Positions 47,070 through 55,252 of a stretch of DNA of 64,000 bases are shown piece after piece; within the stretch, counting starts at the first letter, position 1, and each line of letters opens with the position of its first letter. The position numbers were made by a program, and so were the translations under genes. Source of the DNA: Thiothrix litoralis (GTDB taxonomy: Bacteria > Pseudomonadota > Gammaproteobacteria > Thiotrichales > Thiotrichaceae); assembly GCF_017901135.1 (NCBI RefSeq), contig NZ_CP072801.1, positions 3,345,501 through 3,409,500 of the forward strand, written 5' to 3'. Under the pieces are notes generated by a model. It saw nothing but the letters and a program-made list of their open reading frames with translations, had not been told where the DNA came from and did no database searches.

Positions 47070-47796
47070 GAAAACCTTCATATTTTTTTAATGACAGGAG
47101 ATAAATACTTTTCAATAAATTCTCATCAATAGCTTGAAGCTCATCAATAACTGTATTCGTTCTCTCAGCAAGTGTTGATTCTTGAACAACATCTTCAATA
47201 ATTCTTGGCAGAATCGTACATAATTTTTTAAATGCACATTTATCACCCGTAACCATTTCATAGAACTTATCAATAGAAACACGACGAATTCTTTCATCAA
47301 CTACAGACTGTTTATCGAGAGAGGCTCGCCAAGGTATATTTTGGCTGTTAGCAGCAATCACTTCAACTAACATACAGGTTGCCTTGGCATCTTGTAGCAG
47401 CGTATGTTGCATTCTCATATATGTTTTTTGTGAAGAGGATGAATTCATTGTATTATGTTTATTTTTCATCTCAACATATATTTTTCGTTCCAGATGAACT
47501 ATATCATACCCTTCATCAGGTACTATCCAACCATCGCCAATATACTTAAAGATATTTTGATGAAAATAACCAATATGATTAGTGTTGCTTTTATCTAGTT
47601 GCCGAATAACTTCGCTTTCGATAACATCTTTAATATCTTTTTTGTACACTTTTGCATCAAACGTTAGCTTAACTGGGTCAATCAAGTTGCTATTAAAATC
47701 AGCAAGGCCAATTTGAAAGCGATACTTCAGCACAGTATGTTTAACATGCTGAAAAATATCATTATCGCTAATAAAATCCAGATGATAGTTGTTCAT
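47053..47796 (-). CDS. Eco47II/Sau96I-family type II restriction endonuclease
   Basis: 247 residues, markedly AT-rich in codons compared with its neighbours, which points to transfer. The catalytic core GYDIVHLERKIYVEMKNKHN fits a PD-(D/E)xK site (Asp ... Glu-x-Lys), and YVEMKNKHNTMNSSSSQKTY matches the Eco47II family, which cuts GGWCC or GGNCC. It precedes its methyltransferase on the same strand and overlaps it by 17 bases, so nuclease and protecting enzyme come from one transcript, nuclease first. Confidence 0.85.
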   Translation of the reverse strand: MNNYHLDFISDNDIFQHVKHTVLKYRFQIGLADFNSNLIDPVKLTFDAKVYKKDIKDVIESEVIRQLDKSNTNHIGYFHQNIFKYIGDGWIVPDEGYDIVHLERKIYVEMKNKHNTMNSSSSQKTYMRMQHTLLQDAKATCMLVEVIAANSQNIPWRASLDKQSVVDERIRRVSIDKFYEMVTGDKCAFKKLCTILPRIIEDVVQESTLAERTNTVIDELQAIDENLLKSIYLLSLKKYEGFHDFTL

Positions 47797-47799
47797 AAC

Positions 47800-49086
47800 T
47801 TAACGCTTTTTACCCTTGGTTCCATTGGTGCCTTTTTTGGCCGCTGCCTTTTTGGCAAGTTTCTTCTTTTTGCTGCCTGCCGCTTTACCGGAGGCTTTGA
47901 GCTTTTTGGGGCCGGTATACGTGCCTTCAAGACCCTTAATAGTACGGCGATTGATGCGCTGTTTCAAAAACCGTTCGATACCGACCATTAAATTCCATTC
48001 GCTGTCCTGCACCAGCGCAATGGTCAAGCCTTTCGTGTCGTTGCGCCCGGTGCGCCCAATGCGGTGGATGTAATGGATACCGGTGCGTGGCACGTCAACA
48101 TTCACCACCAGTTCAACGCCGGTAATATCGAGGCCACGCGCCGCAAGGTCAGTGCCTAACAATGTGGTGATCGTGCCTTGGCGGAACAAGGCCATGATGC
48201 GATTACGCTCTTTCTGATCCATATCGCCGTGCAACACGCCGCAACGCACGCCTTTGCCCTGTAACACGCCGCCCAACTGGTCGGCTTTGGCGCGGCTATT
48301 GGTGAATACCAGCGCCTTGTTGAAGGTTTCATTCAGCAGCAACCACGTCAGAAGGCGCTGTTTGTGTTCGGCGTTGTCGGCGAGGATAACTTGCTGTTCG
48401 ATATTATCGTGCTGATCTTGCAAGGTATTCAGCCCGACCATTTCCGGGTCACGCAATACGCGATCCGCCATAGTCAGGATGCCATCATGGTTGAGGGTCG
48501 CGGAAAACAGCAAGGTTTGGCGGTGTTTGTTGCACGCTTCGGCGATGGTTTGCAGCTCTTGGCTGAAACCCATTTCCAGCATCCGGTCGGCTTCGTCCAG
48601 AATCAACACCTCCAGCCGGGAAAAGTCGGGGGTTTTCTCTACCATCAACTCCAGCACGCGCCCCGGTGTGGCGATGACGATTTGAGCATTTTTACGCAGC
48701 ATGGTTTGTTGCACGCGGAAATCTGCACCACCCGTGATCAGCCCGACGTGCAGCGGGGTGAATTCGATGAGTTTCTGGCACTGTTCGTAAATTTGCTTCG
48801 CCAATTCGCGGGTCGGCACCAGCACCAACGCGCGAGTACCGTATTCGTCGGAAGGGTTTGCCAGCAAATGATGCAGCGTGGGCAATAAAAACGCGACGGT
48901 TTTACCGCTGCCGGTTTCGGCACTGACCAGCAAGTCGCGGCGCGTCAGAGCGCGGGGAATGGCTGCCAATTGTACCGCCGTGGGTTGGGTAAAGCCCAGT
49001 TTCTGGATCGCTTGAAGCAGCGGTTCGGCCAGCGCGAAATCGGCGAAAGTGGGGGGTGCGAGTTCCGGCGCGAGTGCTTGTTCCAT
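47800..49086 (-). CDS. DEAD-box ATP-dependent RNA helicase
   Basis: 428 residues. Q motif (FADFALAEPLLQAIQKLGFTQP region), Walker A SAETGSGKT, PTRELA, TPGRVLEL, DEAD in ILDEADRML, SATLNHD, and HRIGRTGR are all present. The C-terminal tail is strongly basic (KKKKLAKKAAAKK), common in SrmB/RhlE-type helicases that act in ribosome assembly. The start ATG 49086 is preceded by AAGGA; an upstream in-frame start at 49161 is less likely. It lies three bases before the AT-rich restriction gene, so the restriction locus sits between nadA and this helicase. Confidence 0.93.
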   Translation of the reverse strand: MEQALAPELAPPTFADFALAEPLLQAIQKLGFTQPTAVQLAAIPRALTRRDLLVSAETGSGKTVAFLLPTLHHLLANPSDEYGTRALVLVPTRELAKQIYEQCQKLIEFTPLHVGLITGGADFRVQQTMLRKNAQIVIATPGRVLELMVEKTPDFSRLEVLILDEADRMLEMGFSQELQTIAEACNKHRQTLLFSATLNHDGILTMADRVLRDPEMVGLNTLQDQHDNIEQQVILADNAEHKQRLLTWLLLNETFNKALVFTNSRAKADQLGGVLQGKGVRCGVLHGDMDQKERNRIMALFRQGTITTLLGTDLAARGLDITGVELVVNVDVPRTGIHYIHRIGRTGRNDTKGLTIALVQDSEWNLMVGIERFLKQRINRRTIKGLEGTYTGPKKLKASGKAAGSKKKKLAKKAAAKKGTNGTKGKKR

Positions 49087-49203
49087 GTGTCGTAATTCCT
49101 TGATGCCATGACGGGATGTCATGACGACGTTCCCACCAATTGTACGGCATTTACCAAGCAAGGCGTATCATGTGGGTTAACCTAAGGAGGCGTTTATCTC
49201 ACC

Positions 49204-49557
49204 ATGACTCAAAACGACCAAAAACTTCGCTATTTCCGCCAGCGTATTCCCGCGTTTGCCTGCGTACCCGGTTGCCACGATTGCTGCGGCCCCGTCACCA
49301 CTTCCAGCGAGGAGATGGCGCGGCTGCCAGAAAAAAGTGAAGCGGAACACGATGCAGCGCTTGCTGATTTACGTTGCCCGCATCTTGGTGAGAAGGGCTG
49401 CCAAGTTTACGCCGAACGTCCGCTGATCTGCCGTCTGTTTGGAACCACTCCGCGTTTGGCTTGCCCTAACGGCAAACGCCCGGAGGTGATGATTGACCCC
49501 AAACTGGAGCAGCAGATCATGCGGTTTTTCAAGGAAACCCGCCAAGTGCTGGTGTGA
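49204..49557 (+). CDS. YkgJ-type cysteine-cluster protein
   Basis: 117 residues with a CVPGCHDCCGP motif and further Cys in LRCPHLGEKGCQVYAERPLICRLFG, the pattern of the YkgJ (zinc- or iron-chelating) family. Function is not established; the eight or so cysteines suggest an iron-sulfur or zinc site. It is monocistronic and divergent from the helicase gene, with a good AAGGAGG site shortly upstream. Confidence 0.85.
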   Translation: MTQNDQKLRYFRQRIPAFACVPGCHDCCGPVTTSSEEMARLPEKSEAEHDAALADLRCPHLGEKGCQVYAERPLICRLFGTTPRLACPNGKRPEVMIDPKLEQQIMRFFKETRQVLV

Positions 49558-49577
49558 GCAAAAAAATGCCTGTTCCT

Positions 49578-49862
49578 TTATGTCCGAGCCAAACGTTTGT
49601 TAAGAAAGTAAATGGCAACACCGCTGTAAGACTGAAGCTGACCATCTCTATGGGGAACAGCCCAATGTTCCAGAATTTTCTGAATTTGTGAGGGTGTGCG
49701 GCTGCCTTCTTTTCTGCTTAGAAGAGCGATCATATCCCCCACTATCTTTTTACGGTTTTGTACCAGACGTGAATAATTCAAGTTCAGCACATGGTTTAAC
49801 TGCTGGTCGAACTCTGGATCATCTGAACTGATCTTGCCATTACCCAAGTACTTCAATGTGAA
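49578..49862 (-). pseudogene. C-terminal remnant of a probable HNH effector (TIGR02646 / PtuB-like)
   Basis: About 94 codons are open from 49862, starting right after the stop of the transposase remnant; there is no ATG, only a TTG at 49856. GNGKISSDDPEFDQQLNHV, LNLNYSRLVQNRKKI and a terminal YSGVAIYFLNKRLART resemble, from memory, the C-terminal part of the retron- and Septu-associated HNH proteins. The HNH region itself should lie further 5' and is missing, so the gene appears cut by the insertion element. A small intact protein coupled to the transposase frame is the less likely alternative. Confidence 0.5.
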
Positions 49863-50167
49863 TTAAGGGCATTTTCGTAGCTGATTCCAGAAAACCAGAG
49901 CTGCCGCCAATCGCCAAAGACATGAACGAGCAACCCTTGGTATGAACGTACATTTGATGCGAATTCAATACCGGTTTTCTTCTCAATCCAGGCAACCAGC
50001 GATTCAATCGGTTGGCGTACTTGTGACACAGCGGTTGACAGCCACTGTTCGTCTGCTTCCAGATAGCGTTGTCCCTTCTTCTTTTTGACCGGTGTCCGCA
50101 CAGTCAACTGTTGGGATTGTTCAATGTCGGCAGCATCCGGGCGTTGATAGGCTTTGTCACCGAAGAC
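49863..50167 (-). pseudogene. Frameshifted C-terminal remnant of a DDE transposase
   Basis: The frame opens at 50167 right after a TAA and reads VFGDKAYQRPDAADIEQSQQ, then VRTPVKKKKGQ and STAVSQVRQPIESLVAWIEKKTGIE, a DDE-type transposase C-terminus with the second Asp (GDKAY) and the Glu (ESL). Near 49913 the frame breaks: shifting by one base restores the expected ending RLAAALVFWNQLRKCP and a stop at 49863-49865. The N-terminal two thirds are absent. It is sandwiched between the HNH remnant and the tnpB gene. Family (IS4, IS5 or IS982 group) not settled. Confidence 0.75.
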
Positions 50168-51276
50168 TTATTCTCTCCAAAGGCTAACACCGCCAGTCCG
50201 GCGGCTAAAATGTTACGTGCCGCATTCACGTCACGGTCGTGGGTTGCGCCACATTCGGGGCATTCCCAAGACCGCACGTCCAGCGGCATGTTTGCTTTCA
50301 CGAACCCGCAGCCGTTACAGCGTTTGCTGGAAGGAAAGAAACGGTCGATCTCGACATACGTCCTGCCTGCCCAGTGGGCTTTGTACGCCAGTTGGCGGGT
50401 AAATTCCCCCCAGCTTGCATCAGCAATGTGCTTGGCCAGTGTCGGGTTCTTAATCATGTTCTTCACGGCGAGGTTTTCAACGCAGATCACTTGGTTCTCG
50501 TTTATTAATCTGCGGGACAGTTTGTGCAAGTTGTCCGAACGGCAATCGGAAATCTTCGCGTGAACACGGGCAACCTTGCGTTTAGCTTTCAGCCGGTTCT
50601 TGCTGCCGCGTTTCTTCTTGGCAAGACGGCGTTGATACTTCGCCAGTTTAACCGCGTGTTGGGCGGTATGGCGGGGATTGCCGGACTTAAAACCGTCAGA
50701 GGTGACGAACAAATCCTTGATGCCCACGTCAATGCCTGCCTTTTTGTCGGTGACGGGCAACAGCGTGGGTTCAAATTCACACAAGCAAGACACGAAATAG
50801 CGTCCGGCCTGATCTTTGGACACGGTGACAGTGGTCGGGGCAGCAGGAAGTGGCTGGCTCCATCGAATGTCCAGCGGCGCAGCGCACTTAGCCAGCTTCA
50901 ATTCACCGTTGCGGAATGTAAAAGCACGGTAAGTAAATTCTGCCGACTGTCGGTGCTTTTTGGATTTGAAGACAGGGTACTTTGCCCTGCCCTCAAAAAA
51001 GTTCTTGAACGCGGTTTGTTGGTTCCGCAAGCATTGTTGCAGCGGAACACTGGAAACGTCGTTCAGAAAAAGCCGTTCGGGCAGCTTCTTGATGGCGGTC
51101 AACCGCGCATTAGCACCCAGGTAACTGACTTTTTCCTGAGTCTGATCGTAAGCATCCGTGCGGTAACGCAAGATGCTGTTGTACACGTAACGCACACAAC
51201 CAAACGTCTGCGCCAGCAACGTTTCTTGTTGCAGGTCTGGGTAAAACCGGAATTGGTAGGCGCGTTTCGTTGGCAT
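50104..51276 (-). CDS. tnpB: TnpB-type RNA-guided nuclease of an IS200/IS605 (IS1341-like) element
   Basis: 390 residues. RuvC acidic residues are present: Asp in AGIDVGIKDLF, Glu in VICVENLAVKNM and Asp in HDRDVNAARNI, with the zinc ribbon CNGCG...CPEC between the last two. TnpB homologues are RNA-guided DNA nucleases that work with an omega RNA read from the 3' part of the gene and the element's right end. After NILAAGLAVLAFGEN the frame runs straight into the transposase remnant, so the last 20 residues are foreign and the normal right end is missing. No tnpA is nearby. The start ATG 51276 gives MPTKRAYQFRFYPD, normal for the family. Confidence 0.9.
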   Translation of the reverse strand: MPTKRAYQFRFYPDLQQETLLAQTFGCVRYVYNSILRYRTDAYDQTQEKVSYLGANARLTAIKKLPERLFLNDVSSVPLQQCLRNQQTAFKNFFEGRAKYPVFKSKKHRQSAEFTYRAFTFRNGELKLAKCAAPLDIRWSQPLPAAPTTVTVSKDQAGRYFVSCLCEFEPTLLPVTDKKAGIDVGIKDLFVTSDGFKSGNPRHTAQHAVKLAKYQRRLAKKKRGSKNRLKAKRKVARVHAKISDCRSDNLHKLSRRLINENQVICVENLAVKNMIKNPTLAKHIADASWGEFTRQLAYKAHWAGRTYVEIDRFFPSSKRCNGCGFVKANMPLDVRSWECPECGATHDRDVNAARNILAAGLAVLAFGENKSSVTKPINARMLPTLNNPNS

Positions 51277-51402
51277 GACTCACAGTGTAGTCCATGCCGT
51301 GTTCGTTGTGCCTGTTTAACCAAAATAGCGTAAACGAAAAGAGGAGCGAGAACAGGGTCGGCTCCGCCGACGCGCTATCCCTCCCCGACCTGAAGGACGG
51401 GG
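50168..51402 (-). mobile_element. IS200/IS605-type (tnpB-only) element, right end truncated
   Basis: Comprises tnpB and its upstream region. A hairpin CCCCGACC-TGAA-GGACGGGG at 51383-51402, about 110 bases upstream of tnpB, resembles the subterminal palindromes of IS200/IS605 ends and may mark the left end. The right boundary is placed at 50168, where coding sequence switches to the DDE-transposase remnant. Exact ends and target site are not defined. Confidence 0.5.
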
Positions 51403-51709
51403 TATCTCGCGCAAGATGGATGAAAATGAAATCAAGTTGGGCGCAGCGAATTGTGACGGAAGGGGCACAGCAGTTGTATGACTTGGTTATTCTGTAGCTA
51501 ATGTTCGGTGATCGTGCCGCATAGCCGACTTGCGGGCTGAACCATCATATCCTAGAAAATTTCAGTTGCTGCGGATACCCTTGTATAAATCCAGCTAAAA
51601 TTATCCACCACTCTTGGACAAATTGTTGATAAAGATCACCTATGTCTCGGGGCAATTCCAGATAGACTGTCTCCTGTAGCTTCCGCTCCTAACTATAGGA
51701 TAAAAACAG
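51403..51709. other. Gene-free region between the IS element and the oxidoreductase pair
   Basis: About 300 bases without a credible gene. It contains a short open stretch ending WAQRIVTEGAQQLYDLVIL (stop near 51497) that resembles no family I know, and an AT-richer part from 51550 with a possible -10 TATAAA near 51575. Neither the 5' part of the DDE transposase nor the missing HNH domain was recognised here on the minus strand. Confidence 0.4.
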
Positions 51710-52771
51710 ATGAGCAAGTTTCGGTGGGGAATTTTTGGTACAGGTTTTGTGGCAGGCAAATTTGCCTTGGGTCTCAAAGCACTGGGTGCTCATGAGATTG
51801 TCGCGGTTGCTTCCCGGTCTCCAGAGAAGGCCAAGGCTTTTGCAGCAGGCTTGAAGGTGGCTGCCACCTGTGGCAGTTACGCAGACATTGCCGCGCTTGC
51901 AAACGTCGATGCCATTTACATTGCCACGCCCCCCAACGTACACACGTCGCAAGCGCTGATGTGTATTGCCGCGTCAAAAGCCGTGCTGGTTGAAAAACCC
52001 TTTGCGATGAATGCAGCCGAAGCGGAAGAGATTCGCGCAGCAGCACAGGCAAACGGTGTTTTTTGCATGGAAGCGATGTGGACACGTTTTAACCCGGCTG
52101 TTCAAAAACTCAAAGCCATGGTGGATGCCGGTGAGCTGGGTGAAATACGCCTGTTAAATGGCAGCTTTGGCATTCAGGAAGTGCCATCCGAATCCAATCA
52201 TTTATTTAATCAAGCCATGGGCGGCGGCGCAGTACTGGATCGTGGTGTTTACCCCATTTCGCTAGCCGTCTATTTACTGGGTAAGCCTGATTATGTGAGT
52301 GGCGTGCTCCTGCGTGCGAACGGTGAAGTAGACGAGCAAGCCGCCATTACCTTGGGCTGGCAAGGTAAAACCACCGCGCAATTCAGTGTAAGCCTCATCG
52401 CTGACCTGCCCAATAATCTGAGTATTTCTGGCAGCAAAGCCCGCATGGAGCTGGATGCCCCGATTTATCGTCCTTCCCGCTTAAGGGTTTTTACCTCACA
52501 GCCGCTGGAACGCGCCCCAGCACAACCGCCCGGTAACAAGGATCACATCAGGGAATCGGGAACCTTGCACAAACTCCATCAGCACTTATTGCCACTGTTA
52601 ACGGCAAGAGCAGGCAAAACAGTGAATGCCCTTTATGCAGGCAATGCTTACCACTATCAGGCTGAAGAAGTTCGCCAGTGCGTACAGGGTGGCAAACGCG
52701 AAAGCGCCATTATGCCGCTGTCAGAAAGTGTCGCCATTATGGAAATCGTTGATCGTTTGCTTGCCCAATAA
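51710..52771 (+). CDS. Gfo/Idh/MocA-family oxidoreductase
   Basis: 353 residues. N-terminal Rossmann domain with GIFGTGFVAGKFA and the EKPFAMN motif whose Lys is catalytic in the family; the C-terminal alpha/beta domain includes FGIQEVPSESNHLF and GGGAVLDRGVYPISLAVYLL. Members are NAD(P)-dependent dehydrogenases of sugars, inositol, trans-dihydrodiols or similar. The substrate is not inferable. A second, different family member follows 35 bases downstream, so the two probably act on successive steps or on one modified sugar. Confidence 0.88.
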   Translation: MSKFRWGIFGTGFVAGKFALGLKALGAHEIVAVASRSPEKAKAFAAGLKVAATCGSYADIAALANVDAIYIATPPNVHTSQALMCIAASKAVLVEKPFAMNAAEAEEIRAAAQANGVFCMEAMWTRFNPAVQKLKAMVDAGELGEIRLLNGSFGIQEVPSESNHLFNQAMGGGAVLDRGVYPISLAVYLLGKPDYVSGVLLRANGEVDEQAAITLGWQGKTTAQFSVSLIADLPNNLSISGSKARMELDAPIYRPSRLRVFTSQPLERAPAQPPGNKDHIRESGTLHKLHQHLLPLLTARAGKTVNALYAGNAYHYQAEEVRQCVQGGKRESAIMPLSESVAIMEIVDRLLAQ

Positions 52772-52806
52772 AGCCCATCTTTTTTTAGTTTAAGCGGAGA
52801 GAAACC

Positions 52807-54129
52807 ATGAACATTGCCATCGTTGGTTGTGGCTATGTAGCTGACCCCTACATGGAAACACTGCATTATCACGCTAATTTAACACTGTTGGGCGTTGCGG
52901 ATTTACAGCGCGAGCGTGCCGATATTCTGGCGAATTACTACAAAACCCGCGTATATGATTCAACCGAAGCGCTAATGGCTGACCCGGCGGTACAGATTGT
53001 TGTCAACCTGACCGAACCGGAAAATCATCATCGCGTGAATATGATGGCGCTGAATGCAGGTAAGCACCTGTATTGTGAAAAACCACTGGGCATAAATCTG
53101 GATGAGGCGCGGGAAGTGATAGCGTTAGCCGAAAAAAAAGGGCTGATGGTATCGGGCGCACCTTGCAGCGTATTGAGTGAAACAGCGCAAACCCTCTGGA
53201 AAGCGGTGGAAGATGGCGCGATTGGCAAGCCGCGTATTGTGTATGCCGAGCTTGACGACAACCCCATTTACCGTATGAAACCCGAGAACTGGAAGAACGC
53301 CCGTGGCATCCGCTGGCCTTATTTAAACGAGTATCAAACAGGTTGCACGCTGGAGCACTCTGGCTATTACCTGACATGGCTTTGCTCGATTTTCGGGCCT
53401 GCGAAAAGCATCAGCAGTTTTTCTTCCTGTGTTGTTCCCGATAAAACTGATTTGCCGCTGAATCCGCCCGATACCCCTGATCTCGCCATTGCCTGTATCG
53501 TCTTTGCCTCCGGTGTTGTGGCACGCCTGACGTGCAGCATCGTAGGTACTTATGATCACCGCATCCAGATTGTCGGAGATGAGGGTTTATTAAGTGCCAA
53601 TGAGTGCTGGCATTACGCCACGCCGGTTTATCTTGAGCGATTTTCCCAAATGAGCCTGAATGCCCGCAAAGCACGCAGTGTGCGCGAAAGCCATTTACTG
53701 AAATGGGTTTTTGGCGTAGGCGGCAAGCAACAACAACTGGTTAGCCAACCCCTTTCGCAATATCCCGACCGACTTCGAGAGTTTAAACATAAAGAGCGGG
53801 GAATTTTGGGTTTACTCGTCAAAATGCTGAGCAAGCGGGAGCTGGTATTCATGGATTTTTTCAGGGGAGTTGCCGAACTTGCCGATGCCATCGAAAACAA
53901 GCGTCGTAGCCACATCCCCGCTGATCTTGTTCTGCATGTGAATGAGCTGGCGCTAGCGATGCAAAACGCGGGGGAAACCAGCGAACCCTATAAACTCACC
54001 ACCACGTTTGAACCTGTGCGCCCTTTACCACGCACGCTGGATGCCACACGGCAATACGGTGGCGATTCACGTAACTTTTTAACCGCAGCCATCGAAAAAG
54101 TGATTGAACGTATGCATAGGCATGGGTGA
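52807..54129 (+). CDS. Gfo/Idh/MocA-family oxidoreductase, larger paralogue
   Basis: 440 residues, about 90 longer than its neighbour. Rossmann motif AIVGCGYVADPYMET, NLTEPENHHRVNMMALNAGK and CEKPLGIN with the family Lys. GCTLEHSGYYLTWLCSIFGP corresponds to the catalytic His/Tyr region. It shares the fold but little sequence with the upstream gene, so this is not a recent duplication. AGCGGAGAGA precedes the ATG. Likely cytoplasmic, NAD(P)-dependent; sugar or cell-surface polysaccharide metabolism is a guess from the family. Confidence 0.85.
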   Translation: MNIAIVGCGYVADPYMETLHYHANLTLLGVADLQRERADILANYYKTRVYDSTEALMADPAVQIVVNLTEPENHHRVNMMALNAGKHLYCEKPLGINLDEAREVIALAEKKGLMVSGAPCSVLSETAQTLWKAVEDGAIGKPRIVYAELDDNPIYRMKPENWKNARGIRWPYLNEYQTGCTLEHSGYYLTWLCSIFGPAKSISSFSSCVVPDKTDLPLNPPDTPDLAIACIVFASGVVARLTCSIVGTYDHRIQIVGDEGLLSANECWHYATPVYLERFSQMSLNARKARSVRESHLLKWVFGVGGKQQQLVSQPLSQYPDRLREFKHKERGILGLLVKMLSKRELVFMDFFRGVAELADAIENKRRSHIPADLVLHVNELALAMQNAGETSEPYKLTTTFEPVRPLPRTLDATRQYGGDSRNFLTAAIEKVIERMHRHG

Positions 54130-54244
54130 GGATGCCGAAGATTACCCCCAAAAACCGACCATTCGTCTTGTCAACAGCGGTCTTGCTACCATTCGCCTTA
54201 TACTCTTGCTGTATTGACGAGAAATAACAAGATGGGAGTTTGGT

Positions 54245-55252
54245 ATGCGGAAGTTTATTTGGCCTTGTGGTGTCGCCCTGTTTTGCTTTGCAACAAGCGC
54301 AGCAGCCGTTCCCCCGCCACCGCCACCTACCAGCAACGCGCCAGCCGTAAACGCCGAACCCGGTAATGTGCTGAAGGCTGCCCAACAGGCGGGCGTATTG
54401 CGTGTTGCCACTGAACCGGATTTCCCGCCACTCTATTGGGTTGATGAAGCGGGCAAGGAGCGAGGCTTTGAATACGAGCTGGCGCAGCGCATTGCCAAAG
54501 CCCTCGGCATCCCCAACGTTGAGCTGGTGGAAGACGATTACGACAAGCTGCCCACCTTGGCAAAAGAGGGCAAAGCTGACATTTTCATGGCGGGCTACGT
54601 CCCCGACGACTCGATTGAAGGGATCTCATGGTCAAACAGTTATCTGGATTTCGGTCTGTGCCTGATTGTCCCCAAAGGTAGCCCGGTCAAAACCATCAAA
54701 CAGCTCAAGGGCAAAAACATTGGCGCTTACGATGACCCTGCCGTTACCCGCTGGATCGACGAAAACATTGCCAACCGTAAAGCGGTAAAAACCTATCTGG
54801 GGCCGGGCTGGTTGTTCCACGTGGATAACCGTGAGGTGGATGCTGCCATTTACGACTACCCGCTAGCTTTGGAAGAAATCAAAGCCTTCAAACGCCTGCA
54901 AATTGTTTCCTTCAACCTCAATGAAAGCAACTACGCGGTAGGTTTCAAGTCAGGCAACCCAGAATTGCAGCAAGCCCTCAACAGCGCCATCGAGAGCATC
55001 GAAGCCAGCGATGACTATGTTGGCCTGATCAAACGCTACTTGCCCTTCAAGATTTCTCAGGAAGTCCCCGAAGGCAGCGACACTTACACGATCCAGCGCG
55101 GTGATACCCTAGGAAAAGTTGCCACGGAAAAATTGGGCACGACCGCAAGCTGGAAAACGATCTGGGAACTCAACAAATACCGCATCCCCAACCCCAACCT
55201 GCTGGAAGCGGGTGATATCCTGATCATGCCAAAATCCAAGGAGACGTTATGA
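54245..55252 (+). CDS. Periplasmic solute-binding protein (SBP_bac_3) with a C-terminal LysM domain
   Basis: 335 residues. Signal peptide (about 1-22), a Pro-rich linker PPPPPPTSNAPA, then a family-3 type II binding-protein fold (VLRVATEPDFPPLYW, ERGFEYELAQRIAKALG, ADIFMAGYVPDDS, DFGLCLIVPKGSP, NYAVGFKSGNPELQQALN) to about residue 275. The end is a LysM domain: YTIQRGDTLGKVATEKLG ... NPNLLEAGDILIMPK. SBP_bac_3 modules usually serve ABC importers or sensors, and LysM binds peptidoglycan; the join is unusual. No ABC transporter gene is adjacent. The next gene overlaps its stop (ATGA), so the two belong together. Confidence 0.85.
   Translation: MRKFIWPCGVALFCFATSAAAVPPPPPPTSNAPAVNAEPGNVLKAAQQAGVLRVATEPDFPPLYWVDEAGKERGFEYELAQRIAKALGIPNVELVEDDYDKLPTLAKEGKADIFMAGYVPDDSIEGISWSNSYLDFGLCLIVPKGSPVKTIKQLKGKNIGAYDDPAVTRWIDENIANRKAVKTYLGPGWLFHVDNREVDAAIYDYPLALEEIKAFKRLQIVSFNLNESNYAVGFKSGNPELQQALNSAIESIEASDDYVGLIKRYLPFKISQEVPEGSDTYTIQRGDTLGKVATEKLGTTASWKTIWELNKYRIPNPNLLEAGDILIMPKSKETL

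Noticed and set aside
50168-51402. CRISPR-associated effector considered for the RuvC/zinc-ribbon protein
   Set aside because: Size (390 residues) and motif layout fit TnpB, and no repeat-spacer array or cas gene is present in the window.
51294-51497. 67-codon plus-strand frame between tnpB and the oxidoreductases
   Set aside because: It crosses the presumed IS end hairpin, lacks a ribosome site and matches no family; probably junction DNA.
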